Below are positions 1-5,653 of a DNA stretch of 5,653 nucleotides, piece after piece; position 1 is the stretch's first letter, and the number at the start of each line of letters is the position of its first letter. Under the pieces are notes generated by a model. That model was not told the origin of the DNA. It searched no databases and saw only the letters and a program-made list of their open reading frames with translations. Origin of the DNA: Acidobacteriota bacterium (lineage in GTDB: Bacteria; Acidobacteriota; Terriglobia; Bryobacterales; Bryobacteraceae); assembly GCA_026394095.1 (NCBI GenBank), contig JAPKYY010000932.1, forward strand, positions 1-5,653, given 5' to 3'. Both the position numbers and the translations under genes were made by a program.

Positions 1-353
1 GCTGCGGCCAGGAAGTCGTTGATGCGCTCGTAGCCGTAGTCGAATTCATGATTGCCAAGGACGAAGGCGTCGGTATTGAGCGGGCGGAGGACTTCAAAGA
101 CAGGCAATCCGCGAAAAATCGTGCTGACCGGTGAGCCCTGAACGTTATCTCCTCCATTGAGAAGAATGCAGCGTGGACAGTTCTTGCGTTCCTGCTGAAT
201 TGCCGCAGCAAGGTAGGCCGCCCCTCCTACACCCTTGTCAGAAGGCGAGAGGCGCGCATGGAAGTCATTGAAGTGGAGGATCGAAAAATCGACCACTGAA
301 TCTTGCGTCCAGCCTGAAGAGGCTAAACAACAGAGCAAGAGCAGAGAGCGCAT
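1..353 (-). CDS. Secreted 5'-nucleotidase / UshA-type metallophosphoesterase, N-terminal part (runs off the left edge)
   Basis: Only the first 117 residues are visible; the rest lies beyond the left edge. The start is ATG at 353-351, with an in-frame TAA 18 bases upstream at 374-372 and a possible GTG at 359-357. The N-terminus (MRSLLLLCCLASSGWTQ) looks like a short Sec signal peptide, so the product is probably periplasmic or outer-surface. The metallophosphatase blocks come in the usual order: LHFNDFHA (residues 26-33, metal ligands D30 and H32), LNGGDNVQGSP (65-75, D69) and LGNHEFDYG (99-107, N101 and H102). This matches the dinuclear-metal site of UshA-like 5'-nucleotidases and 2',3'-cyclic phosphodiesterases, which hydrolyse extracellular nucleotides. 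The substrate-specificity domain is not visible, so a narrower name is not justified. It lies 24 bases downstream of the VWA-like gene on the same strand and is probably co-transcribed with it. Family assignment is firm; the substrate is unknown. Confidence 0.9.
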   Translation of the reverse strand, partial: MRSLLLLCCLASSGWTQDSVVDFSILHFNDFHARLSPSDKGVGGAAYLAAAIQQERKNCPRCILLNGGDNVQGSPVSTIFRGLPVFEVLRPLNTDAFVLGNHEFDYGYERINDFLAA

Positions 354-377
354 GCTCACTATGGTAGCGAGTTAGTA

Positions 378-1436
378 TCAGTTTGGAGTTGCTGCAAGCC
401 AGTAGCCGCTGCGCGATTTGACTTCTGCCCCAGAGCGCCGGACCTCAACTTCTATCGAGTGCCAGCCCCCATCGAGCTGGACAGCTTTGCTGGGGCTGTA
501 GCTGAGGATGTATTGGTGTTGCAACTCGTCGCTCAGCTTTTGAACTGCTGATTCGAAGCCGTTCAGGCTTAGAAATGAAAATTCGCTCCCGCCCGTGTAC
601 TTCGTATAGACCTCTTGGGGGTTGCTAATGAAGATCGCCTTGGTTGCCGTAAACATCTCTTTGAAGATGGGCATCACATTACCCATGGTTCCTCCAAGTG
701 CACTCATCTGAGCCTGGGTTGTCGGGGTATTTGCCATGCCGGCAGGCATCGGCCTCGCGCTCGGAGGTATAGGGTTGGGTCGCGGATATTCTGGCGCAGC
801 CATGAGTTTATTCATGATCCGAGACATATTGATCGAATAGACAATTATGTTGTTGAGCTCGACTTCGAGCAAGGCATCCTTCACTCTGGCGACGCTACCG
901 CTCTCTTGCGTTTCACTGACAAGCACGATTACGCGGCGGTGATCGGGGGTGCGTTTCTTGAGCATGCGGGCGGCCTGCAGGACGGCATCAGACATGGCTC
1001 GAGTCTGTGAGCCAGGGCGCATCTTTGCCAGGGCTTGCTTGAATTTGTCGGTATCGTTTGTGAAGTCCTGGATGGTTTCTATGCGATGGTCGAAGGTGAC
1101 GATGGCTGCCTCGCCACGCTCCCCGATAATCAGGGGCTCGAGCATCGATCCGATTTTCATCACAGTTGGCAGAACTTTTTCGGTTGATGCGCTGCGCTGC
1201 ACAACCAGCACCAAGGATACCGGGACGTAGGACTGATCGAGCCGCAGGTCTTGAACTTTGCCGTTGTCGCGAAGGATAAAGTCTTTGACGTCGAGACCTT
1301 CAATCGCATTTCCGTCGCGGTTCTTGACTGAGGTGGGGGCAACCACTGTGCGCGTTGTGACGCGAAGCACCGTGTCGACTTCCTGTGCTGTCGCTACTGA
1401 AAGAATTATTGTGGACAATAGCAGCTGCTTAATCAT
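378..1436 (-). CDS. Secreted VWFA-related domain protein with degenerate MIDAS
   Basis: A 352-residue exported protein of unknown role. I chose ATG 1436-1434 over an in-frame start at 1472: a purine-rich GAGAG lies six bases upstream, and this start opens directly into a signal peptide (MIKQLLLSTIILSVATAQ). Residues about 24-70 form a beta-rich pre-domain of the VWFA-related type (VTTRTVVAPTSV, then GLDVKDFILRDNGK). The von Willebrand A-like fold covers about 71-205 (strand VPVSLVLVV, GERGEAAIVTFDH, RRVIVLVSETQ, NNIIVYSI). The MIDAS motif DxSxS is replaced by QRSAS (80-84) and the later acidic loop by SETQESG (174-180), so ordinary metal-dependent ligand binding is unlikely. A proline- and methionine-rich insert spans about 212-256, and the C-terminal part has the HQYILSYSPSK block (307-317) typical of these proteins. 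It overlaps moaC by 8 bases, suggesting translational coupling. The similarity to Acidobacteriota paralogues comes from memory of the family, not from a search. Confidence 0.85.
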   Translation of the reverse strand: MIKQLLLSTIILSVATAQEVDTVLRVTTRTVVAPTSVKNRDGNAIEGLDVKDFILRDNGKVQDLRLDQSYVPVSLVLVVQRSASTEKVLPTVMKIGSMLEPLIIGERGEAAIVTFDHRIETIQDFTNDTDKFKQALAKMRPGSQTRAMSDAVLQAARMLKKRTPDHRRVIVLVSETQESGSVARVKDALLEVELNNIIVYSINMSRIMNKLMAAPEYPRPNPIPPSARPMPAGMANTPTTQAQMSALGGTMGNVMPIFKEMFTATKAIFISNPQEVYTKYTGGSEFSFLSLNGFESAVQKLSDELQHQYILSYSPSKAVQLDGGWHSIEVEVRRSGAEVKSRSGYWLAATPN

Positions 1437-1902
1437 TTTTTTCTCTCTGGTAATCTCCACTCTTGCCGCCACTTTTGGACAACAGGTGTAGATCGGTAAT
1501 CACTATGCCCTTATCGAGGGCTTTTGTCATATCGTAAATTGTCAGAGCGGCGACTGCTGCTGCAGTCAATGCTTCCATTTCCGCCCCTGTCCCTGCGGTA
1601 CAACTCACAAAGGTTGTGACGCGAATACCAGCACTTTCGATTCCAAATTCAATATCTACTTTCGAAAGTGGGATCTGGTGGCAGAGCGGGATGAGTTCCG
1701 GGGTGCGCTTTGCGGCCAATATAGCGGCGATTCTAGCAACTTCTAGTGGGTCGCCCTTCGGGTTTTGAGGCAGTGCTGCAAGAACCTCGGCCGACATGTG
1801 AACGAAGGCATGCGCACTGGCCGTTCTTGTCGTTGCGCCTTTTTCTGATATGTCGACCATGCGGGCAGTGCCTGCAGAATCATAGTGACTAAGTTTGCTC
1901 AT
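1429..1902 (-). CDS. moaC: Cyclic pyranopterin monophosphate synthase MoaC
   Basis: MoaC converts the cyclic 8,9-dihydro-GTP intermediate made by MoaA into cyclic pyranopterin monophosphate, the first stable intermediate of molybdenum cofactor synthesis, in the cytoplasm. The 157 residues match the usual family length of about 160 and are full length. Diagnostic blocks are MVDIS (15-19), AAKRTPELIPLCHQIPL (63-79, conserved H75), GTGAEMEALTAA (104-115, E108-M109), IYDMTKALDKG (122-132, with D124 and K127 at the positions of the catalytic Asp and Lys of the E. coli enzyme) and SKSGGKSGDY (142-151). The ATG at 1902-1900 overlaps the moeA stop as ATGA, and its stop (1431-1429) lies inside the downstream VWA-like gene. 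No strong Shine-Dalgarno precedes it, consistent with coupling to moeA translation. No key residue is missing. Confidence 0.97.
   Translation of the reverse strand: MSKLSHYDSAGTARMVDISEKGATTRTASAHAFVHMSAEVLAALPQNPKGDPLEVARIAAILAAKRTPELIPLCHQIPLSKVDIEFGIESAGIRVTTFVSCTAGTGAEMEALTAAAVAALTIYDMTKALDKGIVITDLHLLSKSGGKSGDYQREKND
1443..1448 (-). promoter_or_regulatory. Ribosome binding site deciding the VWA-like protein start
   Basis: On the minus strand AGAGAG is followed by six A residues and then ATG 1436-1434. It is one of the better Shine-Dalgarno-like sequences in the window and supports the internal start rather than the 12-residue-longer one at 1472. It lies inside the last codons of moaC, so ribosomes finishing moaC would pass over it. 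Confidence 0.55.
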
Positions 1903-3089
1903 TGCACCAATACCTGAATGGAGTCTCCGGCCTGCCAGGATTCTTTCTGAGAGTCTACGACGACGAAGCAGTTTGCACGAACCAGGGTAGGGATATCTCC
2001 TGATCCTTGCCAGGAAAGAATTTCAACCTTTTGTCCGAAGTCGGAAAGCAATCCGGGCAGAAATCGAGTGAGGCCCGGCTTGTGAGAATAGCTGGACTGA
2101 ATTGCGGCGGAGTGGAAATGCAATGCTGGATCAGCGATTCCAGAAAGACGGCTCATGGCTGCTTCAGCGAAAATCCGGAAAGTGACCATGGTGGACAAGG
2201 GGTTGCCGGGTAGGCCGAAGAAATAAGTACCCTTGGCTTTTCCGAAAACTGTTGGCTGACCGGGTTGTATGAGTACCCGGTCGAAGTAGAATTCTGCACC
2301 CAGATTGGAAAGTGCTGTTTCGACAAAATCGTAATCACCCGCTGAGACTCCACCACTGATCAAAAGGAGGTCCGCCTCAAGGCCATAAGCAATCAAGTCG
2401 CGGGTGATTTGTTCCTCGTCGGGTGAGATGGGGAGGATCTCCGGACGGCCTCCAAGTCTGCGTACGTCAGCGGCGAGAGCCCAGGAATTTGAATTGCGAA
2501 CCTGAGTTGGGTTCGGCGTTCGCGCGATATCGACAACCTCATCTCCCGTGGCGAGAATCCTGACAATGGGCTGGCGGGTTACAAGTACCTGGCTTTGGCC
2601 TACGGTGGCCAGCATTGCGATTGCCGCTGGATCCATACGCCGGCCTCTGGGTATAACGATGTCTCCTTGCCGGGCCATGCTGCCTGCCGGGCTGATCCAC
2701 TCGCCAGGGCTAGGCGCACGATCCGTGGTGATGTGGGTGCCGGAGTTTACGACATGCTCTTTCATCACCACCTGGTTAGCGCCATCGGGAATCACCGCGC
2801 CAGTCATGATCGAGATCGCTGAGCCTGGGGTCAACGCTTCGGAAGGCATTTGACCGGCTCGTATTTCGCCGCTGATTTCGAGCTGGGATGCCAGGTCTTC
2901 AGAGCGCACGGCGAAGCCATCTCGTAAGCTGCGGGCTAGTGGCGGCATATCGCGATCGCTGCGGATATCAGCTGCACAGACGCGTCCTACCGCATCAGTG
3001 AGCCATAACGACTCGGTGGGGATGTTTGTGGGAACGAGGACACGGCGGAGTACTTCCTGGCGCGCCTCGGAAAAAGTCAGTGTGGCCAT
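1899..3089 (-). CDS. moeA: Molybdopterin molybdenumtransferase MoeA
   Basis: MoeA inserts molybdate into adenylylated molybdopterin, the last general step of molybdenum cofactor synthesis. I use ATG 3089-3087 (396 residues, near the usual 400). The frame stays open to 3200, but the extra 37 residues resemble nothing in the family and would overlap the divergent amidase start. Domains in order: N-terminal MoeA region with SLRDGFAVRS (54-63), where many homologues read SAMDGYA; domain II with IMTGAVIPDGANQVVMKEH (94-112); the MoCF-binding domain with ILATGDEV (178-185), RNSNSW (198-203), ISGGVSAGDYDFV (244-256) and FFGLPGNPLSTMVTF (290-304); and a C-terminal beta domain with TRFLPG (341-346). 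The acidic residues of TGDE and SAGDYD, which match conserved catalytic-site positions, are present. It is the first gene of the minus-strand set and is coupled to moaC through an ATGA overlap. Confidence 0.96.
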   Translation of the reverse strand: MATLTFSEARQEVLRRVLVPTNIPTESLWLTDAVGRVCAADIRSDRDMPPLARSLRDGFAVRSEDLASQLEISGEIRAGQMPSEALTPGSAISIMTGAVIPDGANQVVMKEHVVNSGTHITTDRAPSPGEWISPAGSMARQGDIVIPRGRRMDPAAIAMLATVGQSQVLVTRQPIVRILATGDEVVDIARTPNPTQVRNSNSWALAADVRRLGGRPEILPISPDEEQITRDLIAYGLEADLLLISGGVSAGDYDFVETALSNLGAEFYFDRVLIQPGQPTVFGKAKGTYFFGLPGNPLSTMVTFRIFAEAAMSRLSGIADPALHFHSAAIQSSYSHKPGLTRFLPGLLSDFGQKVEILSWQGSGDIPTLVRANCFVVVDSQKESWQAGDSIQVLVQ

Positions 3090-3118
3090 GCCAGAACTCA
3101 GTCTAACCTGTAAGTTTG
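3090..3118. other. 29-base divergent gap between moeA and the amidase
   Basis: This gap is all that separates the moeA and amidase start codons. It is too short for two complete back-to-back sigma70 promoters with leaders, and I see no clear -35/-10 pair in it. Shine-Dalgarno matches are weak on both sides (a distant AGG and a GAG ahead of moeA; TAAG ahead of the amidase). Promoter elements therefore probably lie within the 5' coding region of the opposite gene. The amidase may alternatively start at TTG 3116, which would shorten the gap to 26 bases. Confidence 0.6.
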
Positions 3119-4390
3119 ATGGAACCATGTCTTTGGACGATTCGCCAGATGCGAAACGGGCTCGACCGAAAGGTTTTGAGTCGCGAAGAATTGCTTTCAT
3201 CGCATTCGAAGCAGATGCTCCGGCTGGGCCATCAACTCAATGCGTACACACAAGTTTTTGACCCGCCCATCGCTCGGGACAGTGCTGGTGGATCTCTGGC
3301 TGGAATCCCAGTCTCGATCAAGGATTCTCTAGACGTTGCAGGAATGGCAACGGTTTGCGGGCACCGGGCCCGGCTCTCCAGTCGTGCAAACAAAAATGCC
3401 CTTTGTGTGGATCGTCTCCTTGATGCGGGAGCCGTCCTCCTCGGAAAAACGAATACCCCGGAAGTCCTGATGAACTGGGAGACTTTCAACGATGTCTATG
3501 GAGTGACTTGGAACCCCTGGGATCTGCAGCGAACCCCTGGCGGATCTAGCGGAGGCGAGAGTTCTGCGATCGCTGCTTGCATGTCGGCAGGAGGAATTGG
3601 ATCAGACGGTGGTGGAAGCATCCGATTGCCTGCAGGGTTAACTGGGATTTGCGGCCTTAAGCCGACGCCAGGGCGTGTGCCGGCAACAGGACATTTTCCT
3701 TCTGTGGGCCACCCTGGAGGCTTGCTCGGTGTGATTGGGCCAATGGCAAGAACAGTAGATGATGTAGCGATTCTTTTTGAAGTGGTTTCGGGCCATGCAG
3801 ATAGTGATCCATTCTCCGTCCCTTTTCAGCCATCCCCCTTCTCACGAAAGATCAAGGTTGGATTTGTTGAGCATCCTGATGTGAGTGTGGCGCTCGCGTT
3901 TGTTCAGGGTGAGACCGGACTGTTTCCCAGGCAAGCCTGGCAGCGCCTATACGATGTTTGGCGATTCTTCTTCCTGCGCCTCAATGCGCACCCGATTGGC
4001 TTTCCTACGCCACACACTGCCGAGTTCCTCGATCTTGCCCCGCCCACTGCCGCGGAGCTTCTGGAGATGCTTGCCGCCAGGGATTCGTTGCGTTCGCGGT
4101 TCTTGATGGCGATGGATGAATACCCGATTCTGTTGATGCCAAATCCAGGATTTGGCGCCTGGCAAAGCAGCGAGTTTCCTGGTGTGGAATCGATGGCTCC
4201 ACTGACCGTAGCAAATCTTCTAGGACTGCCTGCTTTGGCTCTTCCAGTCGGTTTTGATATCAATGGCATGCCACTCTCGATTCAAGCCATTGCAAAGCCC
4301 TGGCAGGAAGAAATGCTGCTCGATTTTGGAAAGAAACTGGAGGAGGTGCGTGGGAGTTTTCCCCTCGCGCCGCTGGCACGAAACATATGA
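3119..4390 (+). CDS. Amidase signature family hydrolase
   Basis: A serine hydrolase of the amidase-signature family, which cleaves carboxamide bonds with a Lys-cisSer-Ser triad; the substrate cannot be read from sequence. The start is ATG 3119 (423 residues), with TTG 3116 directly before it as an alternative. The N-terminal helix region (REELLSSHSKQMLRLGHQLNAY, residues 22-43) is typical. The triad is complete: K68 in PVSIKDSLD, S143 in TPGGSSGGES and nucleophile S167 in GSDGGGSIRLPAG. The spacings of 75 and 24 residues equal those I recall for mammalian fatty acid amide hydrolase (142/217/241). GPMARTVDD (207-215) and PALALPVGFDINGMPLSIQ (371-389) complete the core. Two variable stretches look short, after residue 254 and around 342-360, making the protein smaller than common 450-500 residue members. 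No sign that it is GatA, since gatB and gatC are absent here. It overlaps acpS by ATGA, implying joint expression. Confidence 0.9.
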   Translation: MEPCLWTIRQMRNGLDRKVLSREELLSSHSKQMLRLGHQLNAYTQVFDPPIARDSAGGSLAGIPVSIKDSLDVAGMATVCGHRARLSSRANKNALCVDRLLDAGAVLLGKTNTPEVLMNWETFNDVYGVTWNPWDLQRTPGGSSGGESSAIAACMSAGGIGSDGGGSIRLPAGLTGICGLKPTPGRVPATGHFPSVGHPGGLLGVIGPMARTVDDVAILFEVVSGHADSDPFSVPFQPSPFSRKIKVGFVEHPDVSVALAFVQGETGLFPRQAWQRLYDVWRFFFLRLNAHPIGFPTPHTAEFLDLAPPTAAELLEMLAARDSLRSRFLMAMDEYPILLMPNPGFGAWQSSEFPGVESMAPLTVANLLGLPALALPVGFDINGMPLSIQAIAKPWQEEMLLDFGKKLEEVRGSFPLAPLARNI

Positions 4391-4767
4391 TTCTTGGCAT
4401 TGGTATTGACCTAGAAGAGGTCGCGCGGATTGGCGAATCGATCGAGAAATTTGGACCTCGATTTCTGAATCGGGTGTTTACAGATAACGAGATTGCATTC
4501 TGTTCCGGCAAGGCGAATTCGAACGAGCGTTTTGCCGCACGGTTTGCGGCCAAAGAGGCAGCATTCAAGGCTTTACAGGCGTCCTGGGAGGAGGGTCTGA
4601 GTTGGCGTGATTTCGAGTTGATTGCCCAACCGGGAGGGGCTCCACGCATGGTTTTGCACGGAGTTGCGGCCCGAATCGCCTCAGATCGGGGAATCAGTAG
4701 CGTGCATGTTTCGTTTAGTCACACGAAGACCCACGTCTCTGCGGTAGTGATTGTCGAAGGAGTCTAG
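4387..4767 (+). CDS. acpS: Holo-[acyl-carrier-protein] synthase AcpS
   Basis: AcpS transfers the 4'-phosphopantetheine arm from coenzyme A to a serine of apo acyl carrier protein, making it competent for fatty acid synthesis. The 126 residues match the usual AcpS length. The N-terminal MILGIGIDLEEVARI carries the Mg-binding D8, RFAAKEAAFKAL (52-63) carries E57 and K56, and the C-terminal HVSFSHTKTHVSAVVIVE (107-124) closes the fold. All key residues are present. The ATG overlaps the amidase stop as ATGA and has no recognisable Shine-Dalgarno, so translation probably depends on ribosomes leaving the amidase. Its TAG stop at 4765-4767 interlocks with the stop of the convergent phosphatidyltransferase gene in a CTAG palindrome. 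The frame is intact. Confidence 0.96.
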   Translation: MILGIGIDLEEVARIGESIEKFGPRFLNRVFTDNEIAFCSGKANSNERFAARFAAKEAAFKALQASWEEGLSWRDFELIAQPGGAPRMVLHGVAARIASDRGISSVHVSFSHTKTHVSAVVIVEGV

Positions 4768-5414
4768 CGGCTAACGGCAACGCTGGAGGATCCCGCAGGC
4801 ACGCGGGTTTGTGCTTCTTCGAGGCGCTTGGCTTCCTGGTATGTGAAGATCATGCGATGGATCACTGTCAGATTCCCGAGGATCGCCGCGATCCAAAGAA
4901 CTGGAGCCATCCGGTCAAAGAGTGCTCCGATGATGAGCAGTACGACACGTTCGGGCCGCTCCAGAAATCCAACTTTACATTGAGGGATGGTATTTTCAGC
5001 GCGGGCGCGGGCATAGCTCGTCATTACGCTGGCAATCATGACCACCGCCGTCAATACGACATATGGCGCTCGGTTAATGTTGCCGTAATAGACCAGAAGA
5101 CCGATCAGGAGTGCCAGATCGGAGTAGCGATCAATCACACTATCGAAGAATCCACCGAACCTTGTGACCTGGCCTGTTTTGCGTGCAACGCGCCCGTCTA
5201 CCATATCGAATAGTCCAGCACCGATGATGACGAGGCCTGCCTGCCAAAATGCGCCCCGTGCCAGGAGCCAGGCCGCACCAATATTAATTACCAGGCCGAT
5301 GAATGTGAGGACGTTGGGATGGATCTTCGAGAGCGCCAGCCCATCGACGATCTTGACGAGCAGAACATTGCAGGCTCGCCCAACTGCTCCGGTCCATGTA
5401 GTTTTCGGTTCCAC
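4764..5414 (-). CDS. CDP-alcohol phosphatidyltransferase, phosphatidylinositol-phosphate-synthase-like
   Basis: An integral membrane enzyme that exchanges CMP of CDP-diacylglycerol (or a related CDP-alcohol) for a head-group alcohol in phospholipid synthesis. The full family signature is present in 216 residues: D70-x2-D73-G74-x2-A77-R78-x8-G87-x3-D91-x3-D95, the metal-binding and catalytic site. Hydrophobic segments at about 36-53, 57-70, 98-111, 117-133, 157-167 and 171-188 fit the usual six-helix fold. The stretch SYARARAE (133-140) followed by VGFLERPERVVLL (148-160) resembles phosphatidylinositol-phosphate synthases (RARAE, then ERPER) more than PgsA or PssA, suggesting an inositol-phosphate acceptor; this is inferred from remembered motifs. 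The start is GTG 5414-5412, after an in-frame TAG upstream, with no clear Shine-Dalgarno. It follows greA by 25 bases and ends in a four-base convergent overlap with acpS. The Ser/Val-rich tail is probably cytoplasmic. Confidence 0.88.
   Translation of the reverse strand: MEPKTTWTGAVGRACNVLLVKIVDGLALSKIHPNVLTFIGLVINIGAAWLLARGAFWQAGLVIIGAGLFDMVDGRVARKTGQVTRFGGFFDSVIDRYSDLALLIGLLVYYGNINRAPYVVLTAVVMIASVMTSYARARAENTIPQCKVGFLERPERVVLLIIGALFDRMAPVLWIAAILGNLTVIHRMIFTYQEAKRLEEAQTRVPAGSSSVAVSR
4792..4816 (+). terminator. Possible intrinsic terminator of the amidase-acpS transcript
   Basis: Starting 25 bases after the acpS stop, CCCGC (4792-4796) and GCGGG (4803-4807) can pair around a six-base loop, followed by a broken T-rich stretch (TTTGTGCTT). 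The stem is only five pairs and the T-tract is interrupted, so this is weak. Its position, on the correct strand just after the last plus-strand gene, is what makes it worth listing. It lies inside the C-terminal codons of the opposite-strand phosphatidyltransferase gene. Confidence 0.3.
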
Positions 5415-5439
5415 TATTGAGAATGCCGTTTGGCTCAGA

Positions 5440-5653
5440 TTACCCTAAATCCGTGAAATCGTGAATGGTCTTTACCTTCAAAATTTCAAAATTCTTGGTA
5501 CCGCCTGGTATCACGATCTGCACTTCGTCGCCCACCTGCTTGTTGAGCAGGCCCTTGCCAATAGGGGAACTTGTTGAAATCATGCCATTTGGAGCATCAG
5601 CCTCTTCGCTGGTTACAAGTTTATAGGTGATCTCTTCTTCTTTTTTTGTGTCG
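5440..5653 (-). CDS. greA: Transcription elongation factor GreA, C-terminal domain (runs off the right edge)
   Basis: The last 70 residues of GreA are visible and the N-terminal coiled coil lies beyond the right edge. GreA binds the secondary channel of RNA polymerase and stimulates cleavage of backtracked transcripts. The visible part is the FKBP-like globular domain: [16 protein letters not shown], then [14 protein letters not shown], then [15 protein letters not shown] and [11 protein letters not shown]. This matches the ordinary GreA pattern of ADxxxGxIS-xxSPIgxaLlgk-xvGdxv-xxxPgG-xxxxeIlxV. The protein continues about seven residues (HDFTDLG) past the point where E. coli GreA ends. The stop is TAA 5442-5440. 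No terminator is evident in the 25 bases before the phosphatidyltransferase gene, so the two are probably read together. GreB cannot be fully excluded without the N-terminus but is less likely. Confidence 0.93.
   Translation of the reverse strand, partial: DTKKEEEITYKLVTSEEADAPNGMISTSSPIGKGLLNKQVGDEVQIVIPGGTKNFEILKVKTIHDFTDLG

Noticed and set aside
354..377. 24-base gap between the VWA-like gene and the phosphoesterase as a promoter or terminator site
   Set aside because: No hairpin, T-tract or -35/-10 pair is visible; it reads as an intra-operon spacer.
615..1230. Plus-strand open frames opposite the VWA-like gene (615-1010 and 949-1230)
   Set aside because: They have no recognisable domain, are rich in His/Arg/Cys as expected of antisense translation, and lie wholly within a well-supported minus-strand gene.
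3090..3200. 37-residue N-terminal extension of MoeA from an in-frame start at 3200
   Set aside because: It has no family resemblance, would overlap the amidase coding start head to head, and MATLTFSEAR from 3089 matches where MoeA proteins usually begin.
3511..3550. Imperfect 20-base tandem repeat (each unit begins GAACCCCTGG)
   Set aside because: It falls in the codons for the conserved NPWDLQRTPGGSS amidase motif, and the 20-base period is not a multiple of three, so the two copies are read in different frames. Protein constraint explains it better than duplication.
3904..4269. Minus-strand open frames opposite the amidase (3904-4269, 3947-4165, 4005-4214)
   Set aside because: Three overlapping frames with low-complexity Arg/Ser/Ala-rich translations and no motif; they are shadows of the amidase.
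4260..4649. Minus-strand 129-residue open frame across the amidase-acpS junction
   Set aside because: It lies opposite two clearly identified genes and shows no domain.
5415..5439. 25-base gap between greA and the phosphatidyltransferase as a terminator
   Set aside because: Only a three-pair GCC/GGC stem can form and no T-tract follows on the minus strand, so read-through is more likely.
4809..5448. Plus-strand open frames opposite the phosphatidyltransferase (4809-5213, 5164-5448)
   Set aside because: The minus-strand frame has the complete CDP-alcohol signature; these translations are Cys/His/Pro-rich noise.

Overview
The window looks like a compact bacterial chromosome segment, probably from the phylum Acidobacteriota. 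The best clue is the secreted protein at 378-1436. It resembles the 'VWFA-related' proteins that are expanded in that phylum, here with a degenerate metal site. By eye the base composition is moderately GC-rich. I see no mobile element, CRISPR array, tRNA or rRNA, and no stretch of more than about 30 bases lies outside a gene.

Layout from left to right: (1) A minus-strand gene set reads from 3089 down to the left edge: moeA, moaC, a secreted VWA-like protein, and the N-terminal part of a secreted 5'-nucleotidase-type phosphoesterase. moeA and moaC share an ATGA start/stop overlap, moaC and the VWA gene overlap by 8 bases, and the phosphoesterase follows after 24 bases, so the four look like one transcript. 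(2) A plus-strand pair, an amidase-signature hydrolase and acpS (holo-ACP synthase), runs from 3119 to 4767 and also has an ATGA overlap. It diverges from moeA across only 29 bases. (3) A second minus-strand pair enters from the right edge: the C-terminal domain of greA, then a CDP-alcohol phosphatidyltransferase resembling phosphatidylinositol-phosphate synthases. The transferase meets acpS tail to tail, and the two stop codons share one palindromic CTAG.

Functionally, MoaC and MoeA carry out an early and the last general step of molybdenum cofactor synthesis. AcpS activates acyl carrier protein for fatty acid synthesis and the CDP-alcohol transferase makes a phospholipid head group, so a lipid theme spans the convergent junction. 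GreA is a transcription elongation factor, and the VWA-like protein and phosphoesterase are exported proteins with no evident link to the cofactor genes.

Most of the window is ordinary housekeeping. I did not find a convincing undescribed system. The points most worth a second look are the VWA protein with no MIDAS acidic residues tied to molybdenum cofactor genes, the shortened amidase, the PI-phosphate-synthase-like enzyme, and the very tight gene junctions.
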